The notes beneath the pieces are model-generated. The model had not been told where the DNA came from. It searched no databases and saw only the letters and a program-made list of their open reading frames with translations. DNA of 17,349 nucleotides from CAYSLC01 sp964431545 (GTDB lineage Bacteria > Desulfobacterota > Desulfobacteria > Desulfobacterales > JAABSP01): the NCBI GenBank assembly GCA_964431545.1, contig CAYSLC010000121.1, positions 1 through 17,349 of the forward strand, in the 5' to 3' direction. The position numbers and the translations under genes were made by a program. How positions within the stretch are numbered: position 1 is the first letter of the stretch; the number at the start of each line of letters is the position of its first letter. Shown piece by piece: positions 1 to 7,408 of this stretch.

Positions 1-2
1 CC

Positions 3-629
3 CTTGATGGACTAGCGAAAATTCATTATTTAAAAGGAGAACTACCGGAGGCGAAAAGCTTTGCAAGGAGAACGCTCCTTATGGAGCCGAATTCAGCATC
101 CGCCCATCGCATCCTTTCCCTGATCTACTTGAAGGAAAACAATCCGGACCGGGCGGCAGAAATGGCCTGGAAAGCAATTCGGCTAAATCGCCAACTTGCA
201 CCCACGTATTATATACTTGCAGAGATTTTTAGATTAAGAGAAGATCTTGAAAACTCGGAGAGAAATTATCGAAAATATCTATCCATGCGTCCCGGGGATC
301 TAAATGCAATGCTATCTTTGATAGAAGTTTATGATGTCAGCGGCAAAACATCGCTGAGGGACCAACAAATCGAGATATTTTTGTCAGCCGTTCCTCCACC
401 AGATCACGAAAACTTAGAAGAGGTACTGCTAAATTACCATAAATACGCTAACTTCTCTTCTATCCTGAGGGTGCATCGCATAGTCGCCTCGATAGCCGAG
501 GCACTATCCAGCACGTTAAAAATCATACAACTGAAAATCGAACCTTCGATTCGTCTGCTATCTGATGGTAATAGTTCCAGGCAGACGAAATCGGATAGAT
601 TTCCGCCTCCCGCTCTTCTTGAAGATTGA
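3..629 (+). CDS. TPR-repeat protein, 5'-truncated by window edge
   Basis: The reading frame is open from the first bases of the window, so the true start lies upstream and 208 residues are visible. An internal ATG at 81 is not a convincing start because the TPR pattern already runs before it. At least three tetratricopeptide-like helical hairpins can be read, for example around 'ASAHRILSLIYLKENNPDRA' and 'APTYYILAEIFRLREDLENS', with the usual small/aromatic spacing and a Pro at repeat ends. The last ~60 residues lack clear repeats and end in a basic, Pro-rich tail. TPR proteins are scaffolds for protein-protein contacts; the partner is unknown. The gene converges on the prepilin gene 8 bp away, so it is not in the pilus operon. 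Its base composition is visibly AT-richer than the rest of the window. A TPR protein of MshN type is possible but no transmembrane segment is seen in the visible part. Confidence 0.75.
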   Translation, partial: LDGLAKIHYLKGELPEAKSFARRTLLMEPNSASAHRILSLIYLKENNPDRAAEMAWKAIRLNRQLAPTYYILAEIFRLREDLENSERNYRKYLSMRPGDLNAMLSLIEVYDVSGKTSLRDQQIEIFLSAVPPPDHENLEEVLLNYHKYANFSSILRVHRIVASIAEALSSTLKIIQLKIEPSIRLLSDGNSSRQTKSDRFPPPALLED

Positions 630-636
630 TGGTCTG

Positions 637-656
637 GTTAGAGTTTCGACCCTAAC
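637..656. terminator. Hairpin between convergent genes (weak candidate terminator)
   Basis: GTTAGAGT and ACCCTAAC can pair around a TTCG loop with one A-C mismatch. The hairpin overlaps the end of the prepilin gene, just after the TPR gene stop. No U-rich tract follows on either strand, so termination function is uncertain. Confidence 0.3.
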
Positions 657-1063
657 TTGAACTTTCCCGGAGCAATCCCCGCTTCGCTGTATCCCAAGTC
701 TACAACCGGATCCTGCCAAATCAGGTTGTACTTATCGTAAGAATATCCGCTCATGTAAATTGTACCACTAGCGGGACCCGGGCTTTGACCGGTCACCGTA
801 AAATCTCCTTCAAGATCTCCATCGTAACCATCATAAGCCCCTGGTGACCCCCCATTGAGGACATTGCGCGCAAAGGATAATGCGACCTGCCCATTCAGCT
901 CCCCAACCGCGCCCTCTATGGCCTTCTTTCTTGCAGTCACCTGCATGTCGTAAAACTTCGGTACAGCCACGGCGGCCAGGATACCCAAGATCACCAAAAC
1001 CGCGATCACCTCGACCAAGGTAAAACCATCCTGGTTTCTACCGGTTCTTTGTTTCGATTTCAT
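638..1063 (-). CDS. Type IV prepilin (MSHA/GspG-type major pilin candidate)
   Basis: This 141-residue protein has a class III (prepilin) signal: a short basic leader ending in G13, cleavage before F14, and the FTLVE motif that puts the conserved Glu at mature position 5. A hydrophobic alpha-1 helix follows (about residues 16-35, ILGILAAVAVPKF). The PKFYDMQ/ARKKAIEGA stretch after the helix resembles MSHA pilins. The C-terminal half is small, Gly/Tyr/Asp-rich and lacks cysteines, so the disulfide loop of many type IVa pilins is absent. A strong Shine-Dalgarno (AGGGAGG, about 1074-1080) supports the start and suggests high expression. It is the only pilin-like gene in the window and lies downstream of the assembly genes, so it is the likely major subunit. 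Processing would need a prepilin peptidase that is not encoded here. A type II secretion major pseudopilin is the alternative, less likely given the Msh-type neighbours. Confidence 0.9.
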   Translation of the reverse strand: MKSKQRTGRNQDGFTLVEVIAVLVILGILAAVAVPKFYDMQVTARKKAIEGAVGELNGQVALSFARNVLNGGSPGAYDGYDGDLEGDFTVTGQSPGPASGTIYMSGYSYDKYNLIWQDPVVDLGYSEAGIAPGKFKLGSKL

Positions 1064-1084
1064 TTTTGTAAATCCTCCCTTGAA

Positions 1085-1123
1085 TCAAAAAACGATAAAG
1101 CTGACCATGATAAAGCTGATCAT
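1085..1123 (-). CDS. Possible 12-residue leader ORF before the prepilin gene
   Basis: Reading leftward, an ATG preceded by AAAGGA opens a 12-codon frame encoding MISFIMVSFIVF. Its TGA lies 21 nt before the prepilin ATG, just ahead of the prepilin Shine-Dalgarno. Most of the frame is a 15-bp tandem duplication (five codons each). The peptide is almost entirely hydrophobic. It would lie in the 5' leader of a transcript from the candidate sigma-54 promoter. It may be a translated leader controlling access to the prepilin ribosome-binding site, or simply a chance ORF in a repeat; no homology can be claimed. Confidence 0.3.
   Translation of the reverse strand: MISFIMVSFIVF
1094..1123. repeat. 15-bp tandem direct repeat (two copies)
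   Basis: GATAAAGCTGACCAT at 1094-1108 is followed immediately by GATAAAGCTGATCAT at 1109-1123, with a single C/T difference. The pair sits in the presumed leader of the prepilin mRNA. The period is a multiple of three, so the repeat keeps the small leader frame open. Confidence 0.9.
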
Positions 1124-1168
1124 TCAGGTCGTTCCTTTAGCCAACAATACAATTTGAAAAATTGATAA

Positions 1169-1184
1169 TGCAATTTGAGTGCCT
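1169..1184 (-). promoter_or_regulatory. Sigma-54 (-24/-12) promoter for the prepilin gene
   Basis: On the minus strand the sequence reads AGGCACTCAAATTGCA. Against the sigma-54 consensus TGGCAC-N5-TTGC only the first base differs, and the GG (-24) and GC (-12) dinucleotides have the required spacing. Transcription would begin near 1158, about 95 nt before the prepilin ATG. Sigma-54 promoters need an AAA+ activator, and one is encoded immediately upstream (1381-2814). Sigma-54 control of major pilin genes is well known from PilR-PilA systems. Confidence 0.75.
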
Positions 1185-1192
1185 ATGCACTC
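1177..1192. promoter_or_regulatory. Inverted repeat overlapping the -24 element
   Basis: GAGTGC and GCACTC are perfect 6-bp arms around CTAT. One arm contains part of the -24 box, so a protein bound here would compete with sigma-54 RNA polymerase. It could be an operator, or chance symmetry around the promoter GCAC. Confidence 0.4.
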
Positions 1193-1380
1193 TTTCCATA
1201 CCATCCTAAATGCTCGGATCTTTTCGTTACCATTTTAAATTATTCTCGATTCCAGTAATTATGGATTCGCTTCTCCGACCTGTCCACCAGAATCGCCCCT
1301 CCTGAAAACAGACACAAAATGCAACTTTTTTTACAATCGGTGTATATATATTTTAATCGATGCTGCCGGATCAACCTTTT

Positions 1381-2814
1381 TTATTTGATTCCGCGCTTGA
1401 TGGCACCGACATCAATGTCGTGCTTTTTCACCCGGTGGCCGAGACTTCTGGTTGATATTCCCAGTATTTCCGCTGCTTTTACCTGTATCCCCCCGGTTCT
1501 GGAAAGGGTTTCGACGATGATATTTTTTTCGAACTCCTTGAGATGGTGATCCAAGGTCCAGTCCTCGGATTCCTCTCCTCTCTTTTCAAAAAAGTCCTGG
1601 CGCATCGAATTGGAATCGGGCATCAGGGCCGTATCCCTGACGATTCCCGGAGGCAGATGAGGAGGCTGAATCTCATCCTTGGCCAGAACCGAAGCCGATT
1701 CGACGGCGTTTTGAAGTTCCCTCACATTGCCGGGCCAACTATAACTTCTCAAAAATTGCATGGATTCCCGAGAAACGGCCAATCCATCCTTTCCCAAATG
1801 CTTGAGAAATCGTTCCACAAACTCCGGAATGTCCTCGGACCGCTCCCGGAGGGGAGGGAGGTAGATGGGGAAGACATGAAGCCGGAAAAAGAGGTCCTGC
1901 CGGAACGCCTCCGATTCCACCATCTTTGCCAAATCTTTGTTGGTCGCCGCAATGAACCGGACATCCACCTTGATGGATCGATTTCCCCCCACCCTCTCGA
2001 ACCTGGAGTCCTGCAACACCCGCAACACCTTTGCCTGGGTTTCCAGTGGCATATCGCCGATCTCATCCAGGAAGACGGTACCGCCGTTGGCGATTTCGAA
2101 CTTTCCAAGCTTCCTGGAACCGGCACCCGTAAACGCCCCCTTTTCGTGTCCGAACAGTTCGCTCTCCAGCAGACCTTCGGGGATGGCGGCGCAGTTGATC
2201 GCCACAAACGGCTTTCCCTGGCGGGAGCTGTGTTGATAGATGCTGTTGGCGATCACCTCCTTTCCGGTCCCCGTCTCCCCAAGAATCAGGACCGTGGAAT
2301 CGGTCGGGGCCACCTTCATGACCTGGTTCAACACCCCCCTCATCGCCTTGCTCTGCCCGATGACGTCGGGGAACAACCGTTTCGATTCCACCTGGCTCAA
2401 CAGCTCTGTAACATGATTGAAGACTTTTGTGAAGCGGTCCATGTCGTCCGGTTTCGGGGCCGTCGGATCCTTCTTGGCGACATTTTGCAGGACACCCAGC
2501 TTTTCGGTCTTGGCGACAAACTCTTCCATCGGCTTGAGCAACATTTTGGCCACGATCAGGCCGCACACGGAGGTGGTGAGTACGATGATGCCGGCCCACA
2601 GGGCCACGGGCCAATAGGGATCCATCCCCCTTTCGAGGCGATGGTGGGTGATTTGATAGGAAACGATGGTCGATAACAGGGCGATCCCGGCAAAAATGAA
2701 GGGGATAATGATGTACAGGCTGATGTTGAAGCGGATATCTCTCATCCTGATATAGACGGATGGAACGCTGAGTTTCGTGCGGTCCCCGCCATGATTGCCC
2801 ACTGAAATCGACAT
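1381..2814 (-). CDS. Membrane-anchored sigma-54-dependent transcriptional activator
   Basis: This 477-residue NtrC-family protein has two N-terminal transmembrane segments (about 30-53 and 68-90) separated by only ~14 residues. A HAMP-like/coiled linker follows (to ~145), with no receiver or PAS domain. The AAA+ domain (about 150-385) has Walker A GETGTGKE (179-186), the sigma-54-contacting GAFTGA loop (226-231), Walker B FLDEIGD (248-254) and WPGNVREL (360-367). A Fis-type helix-turn-helix lies at about 430-465. All parts needed for sigma-54 activation and DNA binding are present. The gene starts 12 bp after the platform-protein gene and lies directly upstream of a sigma-54 promoter and the prepilin, so control of pilin expression is the obvious inference. 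The Shine-Dalgarno is weak. A later ATG (residue 24) would keep both membrane segments. Confidence 0.92.
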   Translation of the reverse strand: MSISVGNHGGDRTKLSVPSVYIRMRDIRFNISLYIIIPFIFAGIALLSTIVSYQITHHRLERGMDPYWPVALWAGIIVLTTSVCGLIVAKMLLKPMEEFVAKTEKLGVLQNVAKKDPTAPKPDDMDRFTKVFNHVTELLSQVESKRLFPDVIGQSKAMRGVLNQVMKVAPTDSTVLILGETGTGKEVIANSIYQHSSRQGKPFVAINCAAIPEGLLESELFGHEKGAFTGAGSRKLGKFEIANGGTVFLDEIGDMPLETQAKVLRVLQDSRFERVGGNRSIKVDVRFIAATNKDLAKMVESEAFRQDLFFRLHVFPIYLPPLRERSEDIPEFVERFLKHLGKDGLAVSRESMQFLRSYSWPGNVRELQNAVESASVLAKDEIQPPHLPPGIVRDTALMPDSNSMRQDFFEKRGEESEDWTLDHHLKEFEKNIIVETLSRTGGIQVKAAEILGISTRSLGHRVKKHDIDVGAIKRGIK

Positions 2815-2826
2815 GATCCGAAGCCG

Positions 2827-4047
2827 CTATTTGACCATTTTAGTCATGTCCCACATGGGGAGAAAGATAGCCAGAGCGAAAAACCCGACCATCGCGGCAA
2901 GGGAGATGGTCAGAATCGGTCCGATGGCGTCCGAGAGCCGCTTCATGGCATACTCCACCTCGGAATCGTAGTGGGCTGCAATCTCTTTGAGCATTGCGTC
3001 CAGGTTACCGGACATCTCGCCGATGGCGATCATGTGAATGACCATGGGGGGAAAAAACCTGGCGCTTTTCAGCGGACTCGTGATGGTGCTCCCCTGCTCC
3101 ACCTTCTGTTTGACCTTTTCGAACTCCCTCGAAATGGCCTTGTTGCCGATGGTGTTGGACAAGATCTTCATGGACTCGAGAATCCCCACGCCGCTATACT
3201 GCAAGATGGCGAATATGCTTGCAAATCTTGACATGGCAGCCTTGATGTACAGCGGTCCGATGATGGGCAGCCTCATCAAAGTGGAATCTTTAAAATATCG
3301 CCCCCGGTCGATACCAAAATAATAGAGCAACGAACCAATAAGAGCCACCGACCCCAACACCAAGTAGACCCAGTATGCACCGACAAACTGGTACATGGAG
3401 ATGCAGATCTGCGTTGGCAGCGGGAGGTCTATTTTAGCGCTTCGGAATATGGCCGCGAATTTTGGAATCACGTAAGTCAACAGAACGAAAAAAGCCGCCA
3501 CCAATAACACGAGAACGATGATGGGATACTGCAACGCGGATTTGATATCCGATTTTACCTTGTGCTCGTGTTCGAGGATATAGGTGAGGCGACCCAGCAC
3601 CTCGGCGAGTTCACCGCTCTTTTCACCGGCTTGAATCATGCTGCAATAAAGGGAGGAGAACGCCTGGGGATGTTTTCTGAATGCCTCGTAAAGGCTCGAA
3701 CCCTCCTTGATGTCCTGGAACACGCTCCCGATGATCCTTTTCAATTTCTGGTTTTCGACCTGATTTTGGAGCACCTGCAGCAGAGCCAACATGGGGATGC
3801 CGGCGTTGAGCATGGTCCGGAACTGTTTGGTGAAAAGGATCAGATCGGTCGCGTTGACGGTCGAAAGATACCGGTCGAGCTGCAACCACTGCAACTTGGA
3901 AAAAGACCGGTCCCCCTCGACAACCTTTGACGGGACGAACCCTCTGGCGGAGAGGCTCATTTTTGCCATCTCCTCGGAATCCGCCTCGATGACACCGGAG
4001 ATCGTGGTCCCCATTTCGTTCAGCGCCTGGTAGAAATACTTCTTCAT
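2827..4047 (-). CDS. mshG: MshG/PilC/GspF-family inner-membrane platform protein
   Basis: The 406-residue protein has the two tandem T2SF domains of the family, at about 69-190 and 270-392. Each carries the typical pattern: 'FTKQFRTMLNAGIPMLALL' and 'FASIFAILQYSGVGILESM' open the domains, and 'GEKSGEL' (141-147) and 'GEMSGNL' (343-349) mark the equivalent turns. Three membrane segments are visible (about 174-195, 224-244 and 376-398). The N-terminal ~60 residues form the short domain common in PilC/MshG. In type IV pili this protein sits in the inner membrane, contacts the assembly ATPase, and couples its movements to insertion of pilin subunits. The length is normal for the family. The gene follows the ATPase gene after 37 bp, matching the mshE-mshG order of known MSHA loci. 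Because no retraction ATPase is encoded nearby, MshE is the only visible partner. Confidence 0.95.
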   Translation of the reverse strand: MKKYFYQALNEMGTTISGVIEADSEEMAKMSLSARGFVPSKVVEGDRSFSKLQWLQLDRYLSTVNATDLILFTKQFRTMLNAGIPMLALLQVLQNQVENQKLKRIIGSVFQDIKEGSSLYEAFRKHPQAFSSLYCSMIQAGEKSGELAEVLGRLTYILEHEHKVKSDIKSALQYPIIVLVLLVAAFFVLLTYVIPKFAAIFRSAKIDLPLPTQICISMYQFVGAYWVYLVLGSVALIGSLLYYFGIDRGRYFKDSTLMRLPIIGPLYIKAAMSRFASIFAILQYSGVGILESMKILSNTIGNKAISREFEKVKQKVEQGSTITSPLKSARFFPPMVIHMIAIGEMSGNLDAMLKEIAAHYDSEVEYAMKRLSDAIGPILTISLAAMVGFFALAIFLPMWDMTKMVK

Positions 4048-4084
4048 GGACTATCCCACTCCCCTGCTCAAAACAGTCTCAAGG

Positions 4085-5794
4085 CTATGCCATGATGGCG
4101 GAAGCCGCTTCATCGAGGGTCGTCTCTCCGGACAGGATCTTCTCAGCGGCATTCTCCTTCAAGGTACGGAGTTTCCCGGCCTCCCGCACCGCCCGGGTGA
4201 TGGCCAAGGCCGACTTGTTATCGATGATCATGTCCTGAACCATCTCATCGATCACCAACACCTCGTAGACGCCGGTCCGACCTTTGTATCCCAGATTGAG
4301 ACAGTTGAAACATCCCTTGGATTGAACGAAATTGGCTTCCCCCGCCTGCTCCTCCATTCCCCAGTACTTCATCGCGGACAGAGGGGGGGTATACGGCTGT
4401 TTGCAATAGGAACAGACCTTTCTGACCAACCGCTGGCCGATGGAGACCAACAGCACGGAGGAGATCAAAAACGGGTCCACATTCATATCGATGAGCCGGG
4501 TAATGGCGCCGGCGGCGTTGTTGGTGTGGATGGTACTCAGCACCCGGTGTCCGGTCAAGGCGGCCTGAACGGCGATGTTGGCGGTTTCGGAATCCCGGAT
4601 CTCTCCGACCATGATCACGTCCGGATCCTGCCGGAGGATGGAACGGATCCCGCTGGCAAAAGTCATTCCGGCCTTTTCGTTGAGCTGTGTCTGTCGGATC
4701 CGCTCGATACGGTATTCCACGGGATCTTCCAGGGTGATGATATTGACATCCGGGTGGTTGATCTTCTTGAGGATCGAATAGAGCGTGGTCGTTTTCCCGC
4801 TTCCGGTTGGCCCTGTGCTGAGGATCATCCCAAAGGGTTTGACGATGGTCGATTCAATCCGGTTCCGATCGTCGTCCGAGATGCCCAACTGCCTCAGATC
4901 ATAGATGCCCGCGCTGGTATCCAGCAGCCGAAGCACCAGGTTCTCGCCGTAAATTGTGGGAATGACGGATGTCCGGATGTTGATCTCCTTCTGGTTCATC
5001 CTCACGGTGAACCTGCCGTCCTGGGGAACGCGCGACAGGGAGATGTCCATATTGGCGAGGATCTTGATCCTGGAGACGATGGGAAGAATCATATATTTCG
5101 GGGGCGCCGGCACATTGTGGAGCTTTCCGTCCACCCGGAATCGCACCTGGACCGCATTTTTTTCCGGACTGATGTGGATATCGCTGGCCCCCTCCCGGAC
5201 GGCCTGGGAGATGACCTGATTGACCAACCGCACCACCGGCGCCTCCTCGGCCATGCTCTGGAGGGAATTTACATCGATATCCTCCGTGGTATCCAGGCCT
5301 TCCACACCCTCCGACTCGCTTCTGTACTGCATCTCATTGACATTCTCCAGGACCTCCCCGATGCCGGTGTCCGTGCCATACAGGCTGGTGGTCAGAAAGT
5401 TGAGTTCCTGTTCCGTGCAGATGATCGTCTCCACCTCACAATTGGTGTAATTTTCGATGGCATCAAGGGAAACGATATCCATGGGGTCGACCATGGCAAT
5501 GGTGAGCAGATGCCCGTTCTTTTTCACGGCCACCGACTGGTATCTCCGGACGAAGTCGACGGGGATGATCTCGGAAAGCTTTTCGTCCAACGGATATTTT
5601 TCAGGACTGTATCGATCGATATCCAACTGCTGGGAGATCACCCCCGCAAGCTGGGATTCGCTGATGCCGCCGCCCTGAACGAGGAACTGGCCCAGCTTCA
5701 TATCGGTCCGTCTCTGATTGTCGAGGGCCAGCTTCAGCTGTTCCGGGGATAACAATCCGGCCTCGACCAACATTTCACCAAGTCGCTTTTTCAC
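4085..5794 (-). CDS. mshE: MshE/PilB-type pilus assembly ATPase with c-di-GMP-binding N-domain
   Basis: This 569-residue secretion ATPase powers pilus extension from the cytoplasmic face. It begins at a GTG preceded by GGGG. A start at the next ATG (residue 8) would cut into the N-domain. The N-terminus carries two MshEN-type 24-residue motifs: R4-L5-G6, L9-V10, G13, L14-L15, L20, L24, Q27, then after exactly five residues K33-L34-G35, L38-V39, G42, I44, L49, Q56. These are the c-di-GMP-binding signatures described for Vibrio cholerae MshE. The C-terminal motor has Walker A GPTGSGKTT (328-336), the Asp box ITLEDPVEY (353-361), Walker B VGEIRDSETA (396-405), the His box TGHRVLSTIHT (414-424), and a zinc-type tetracysteine set (C461, C464, C495, C498). 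It sits between the mshM-like and mshG genes. Confidence is high for the ATPase and good for ligand control. Confidence 0.96.
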   Translation of the reverse strand: MKKRLGEMLVEAGLLSPEQLKLALDNQRRTDMKLGQFLVQGGGISESQLAGVISQQLDIDRYSPEKYPLDEKLSEIIPVDFVRRYQSVAVKKNGHLLTIAMVDPMDIVSLDAIENYTNCEVETIICTEQELNFLTTSLYGTDTGIGEVLENVNEMQYRSESEGVEGLDTTEDIDVNSLQSMAEEAPVVRLVNQVISQAVREGASDIHISPEKNAVQVRFRVDGKLHNVPAPPKYMILPIVSRIKILANMDISLSRVPQDGRFTVRMNQKEINIRTSVIPTIYGENLVLRLLDTSAGIYDLRQLGISDDDRNRIESTIVKPFGMILSTGPTGSGKTTTLYSILKKINHPDVNIITLEDPVEYRIERIRQTQLNEKAGMTFASGIRSILRQDPDVIMVGEIRDSETANIAVQAALTGHRVLSTIHTNNAAGAITRLIDMNVDPFLISSVLLVSIGQRLVRKVCSYCKQPYTPPLSAMKYWGMEEQAGEANFVQSKGCFNCLNLGYKGRTGVYEVLVIDEMVQDMIIDNKSALAITRAVREAGKLRTLKENAAEKILSGETTLDEAASAIMA

Positions 5795-5813
5795 GCCGCC
5801 CCACGGTTTGCCA

Positions 5814-7379
5814 TCATAGAAGTCTCGAAAAAAACACCGTATTCCCCGGCCATTTCTCGATGAGTCTGGAGCGGCCGGTGCCGTCCGTGGAAACCAAAGC
5901 CAAATCTTTCTCGGCCTCGGAACGATCGGAATAGGTTCGATCGAGGACGATGGAAAAAGAGAGCCCCCGGGTGCGATGCCAGTGCGAGATGATCCGGGTC
6001 TTCAACAGGCCGTCGTCTTCCGATCGAACCTCACCCAGGGCCGCCTCGAAATCTTTTTCTTGGCCGACTTCGATCCAGAAGCCGGATGGCACGTTGGGTC
6101 TCCCCTCGACGGGTATCGCCGGAAACCGGATCGCCTGTCCGATGGACAATCGATTCGGGTTTTCGATATGGGGATTGGCGGACAGAACCGCTTTTATCTG
6201 CTCCGGGGAGGCCGTGCCGTAAACATCATGGACCAACCCGCCGAAGGTCTCTCCGGGCTCCACGGCCGCCTCTCCCAGCATCGCCGGCATCTCCGGCGCC
6301 ACAGGGTCCATTGGTTCCGTTGTTTCGGGCGGCTCTTCCGCGATGATCGTCGATCCCTCCGGGACCTCCGGCACCTTCCGTTCGACCGGCGGAAGCACCT
6401 CGGCGGCGGTTCGTCCCGCCACCACCGATGGAGAATCGACGACGGCGTCGCTCATGGGGGTAAACGCCCCTTTCAGTCCGAATAAAGAGACGATCCCCCA
6501 GAACAGGGCGAAGGTCCCCCATCCAGCGGCTTTCGGCCACGATCCTCTGCGGTCCGCCATCCCCCTTTTTCGGCAGGATCTCACCAAAGCCCAGGTCACT
6601 TGCGATCGGTTCTGGACGATCATTCCGATGAGGCTGGGATGGCACAGGTTGATGATTTTCCGCGGATACCCCGATGTGGCTCGGTAGACCTCCCAAAGGG
6701 CCGGGAGAGAGAAGGAGGGGACCGGCAGCGAGGCATCATCCGCGGCGCAGTCAAGCCGGAACCGGATCATGGCCCGTGTGTCTGAAAAACCGAGGGGCCC
6801 CAGGTCGATGGAAAGGTTGATACGGTCCGTGAAGTTGGACAGATCCCGGAGGGTGCTCCGGAATTCGCCCTGGGCAAAGATGACGATCTGGAGGAGTTTG
6901 AATTCATTGGTCTCATAGTTCAGAAGCTCCCGCAGCATCTCAAGGCAAAAGACCGGCAGTTTCTGCCCCTCATCGATGATCAGAACGATGGTCTTCCCCT
7001 CGTCGACGCCCCGGCCGAATAGATGGTGTTTGATCCGCTCCTTGATCGTCCAGGGGTCCGATCTTTCCTCGGCTCCTTGAAGTCCGAACGTCTGGGTCAA
7101 GGCACTCAGGAAGTGAATCGGTTTGCTGAAGTAGGGGTCCAGAATGAGGTGGGTGTCGGTCCCCTCCTCCCGGGCGAACTTCCGAATCAGGTGTCGGCAC
7201 AGGGTGGTCTTCCCGGTCCCGACCTCTCCGATGACCACGTTGAGTCCCCTGCGGAGACGAATGGCGATTTCAAGCCTCTGAAGGCAGGTTCGATGCTGGG
7301 CGGATTGGAAAAAAAAATCGGGATCCGGTGAATTGGAAAAGGGTTCCTTCTTTAGATTCAACAACCGATAGTAATCCAT
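5814..7379 (-). CDS. mshM: MshM/ExeA-like AAA ATPase with transmembrane and periplasmic LysM-like region
   Basis: The first ~270 residues are a GspA/ExeA/MshM-type ATPase, starting with the family's 'FSNSPDPDFFF' stretch, with Walker A GEVGTGKTT (51-59), Walker B IVLIIDEGQ (131-139) and a sensor-like SGYPRKIINLC (236-246). One transmembrane helix follows (about 287-304), then a Pro/Glu-rich stalk (310-370). Next comes a LysM-like domain (about 372-419) with the pattern VEPGETFGGLV...NPNRLSIGQAIRFPA, and a C-terminal ~85 residues that may be SPOR-like. ExeA is known to couple cytoplasmic ATPase activity to peptidoglycan binding and secretin assembly. Here the peptidoglycan-binding role would be taken by LysM. 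Vibrio MshM is, to my recollection, only about 280 residues, so this 521-residue form is extended. It lies between the secretin and mshE genes, as in MSHA loci. Confidence 0.9.
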   Translation of the reverse strand: MDYYRLLNLKKEPFSNSPDPDFFFQSAQHRTCLQRLEIAIRLRRGLNVVIGEVGTGKTTLCRHLIRKFAREEGTDTHLILDPYFSKPIHFLSALTQTFGLQGAEERSDPWTIKERIKHHLFGRGVDEGKTIVLIIDEGQKLPVFCLEMLRELLNYETNEFKLLQIVIFAQGEFRSTLRDLSNFTDRINLSIDLGPLGFSDTRAMIRFRLDCAADDASLPVPSFSLPALWEVYRATSGYPRKIINLCHPSLIGMIVQNRSQVTWALVRSCRKRGMADRRGSWPKAAGWGTFALFWGIVSLFGLKGAFTPMSDAVVDSPSVVAGRTAAEVLPPVERKVPEVPEGSTIIAEEPPETTEPMDPVAPEMPAMLGEAAVEPGETFGGLVHDVYGTASPEQIKAVLSANPHIENPNRLSIGQAIRFPAIPVEGRPNVPSGFWIEVGQEKDFEAALGEVRSEDDGLLKTRIISHWHRTRGLSFSIVLDRTYSDRSEAEKDLALVSTDGTGRSRLIEKWPGNTVFFSRLL

Positions 7380-7408
7380 CGGAATTCGCTCCCGAGATCT
7401 TCGCGTTT

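Larger units (their letters stand above)
1064..1380. other. Intergenic regulatory region upstream of the prepilin gene
   Basis: These 317 bp lie between the activator gene stop and the prepilin start and are AT-rich. They hold the prepilin Shine-Dalgarno, the possible leader ORF, the 15-bp tandem repeat, the sigma-54 promoter and its overlapping palindrome. From 1193 to 1380 I see no gene and no convincing terminator after the activator gene. This stretch is the expected location for an upstream activator-binding site; only a weak TCCA/TGGA symmetry near 1250 was noticed. Confidence 0.6.

Noticed and set aside
1319..1549. Small plus-strand ORF (76 codons) near the activator gene end
   Set aside because: Mostly antisense to the activator's HTH region, no Shine-Dalgarno and no recognisable features.
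4046..5752. Long plus-strand ORF (568 codons) opposite the mshE gene
   Set aside because: It lies antisense to a gene with every expected ATPase motif; the protein is Asp/Gly/His-rich low-sense sequence typical of the complement of GC-rich coding DNA.
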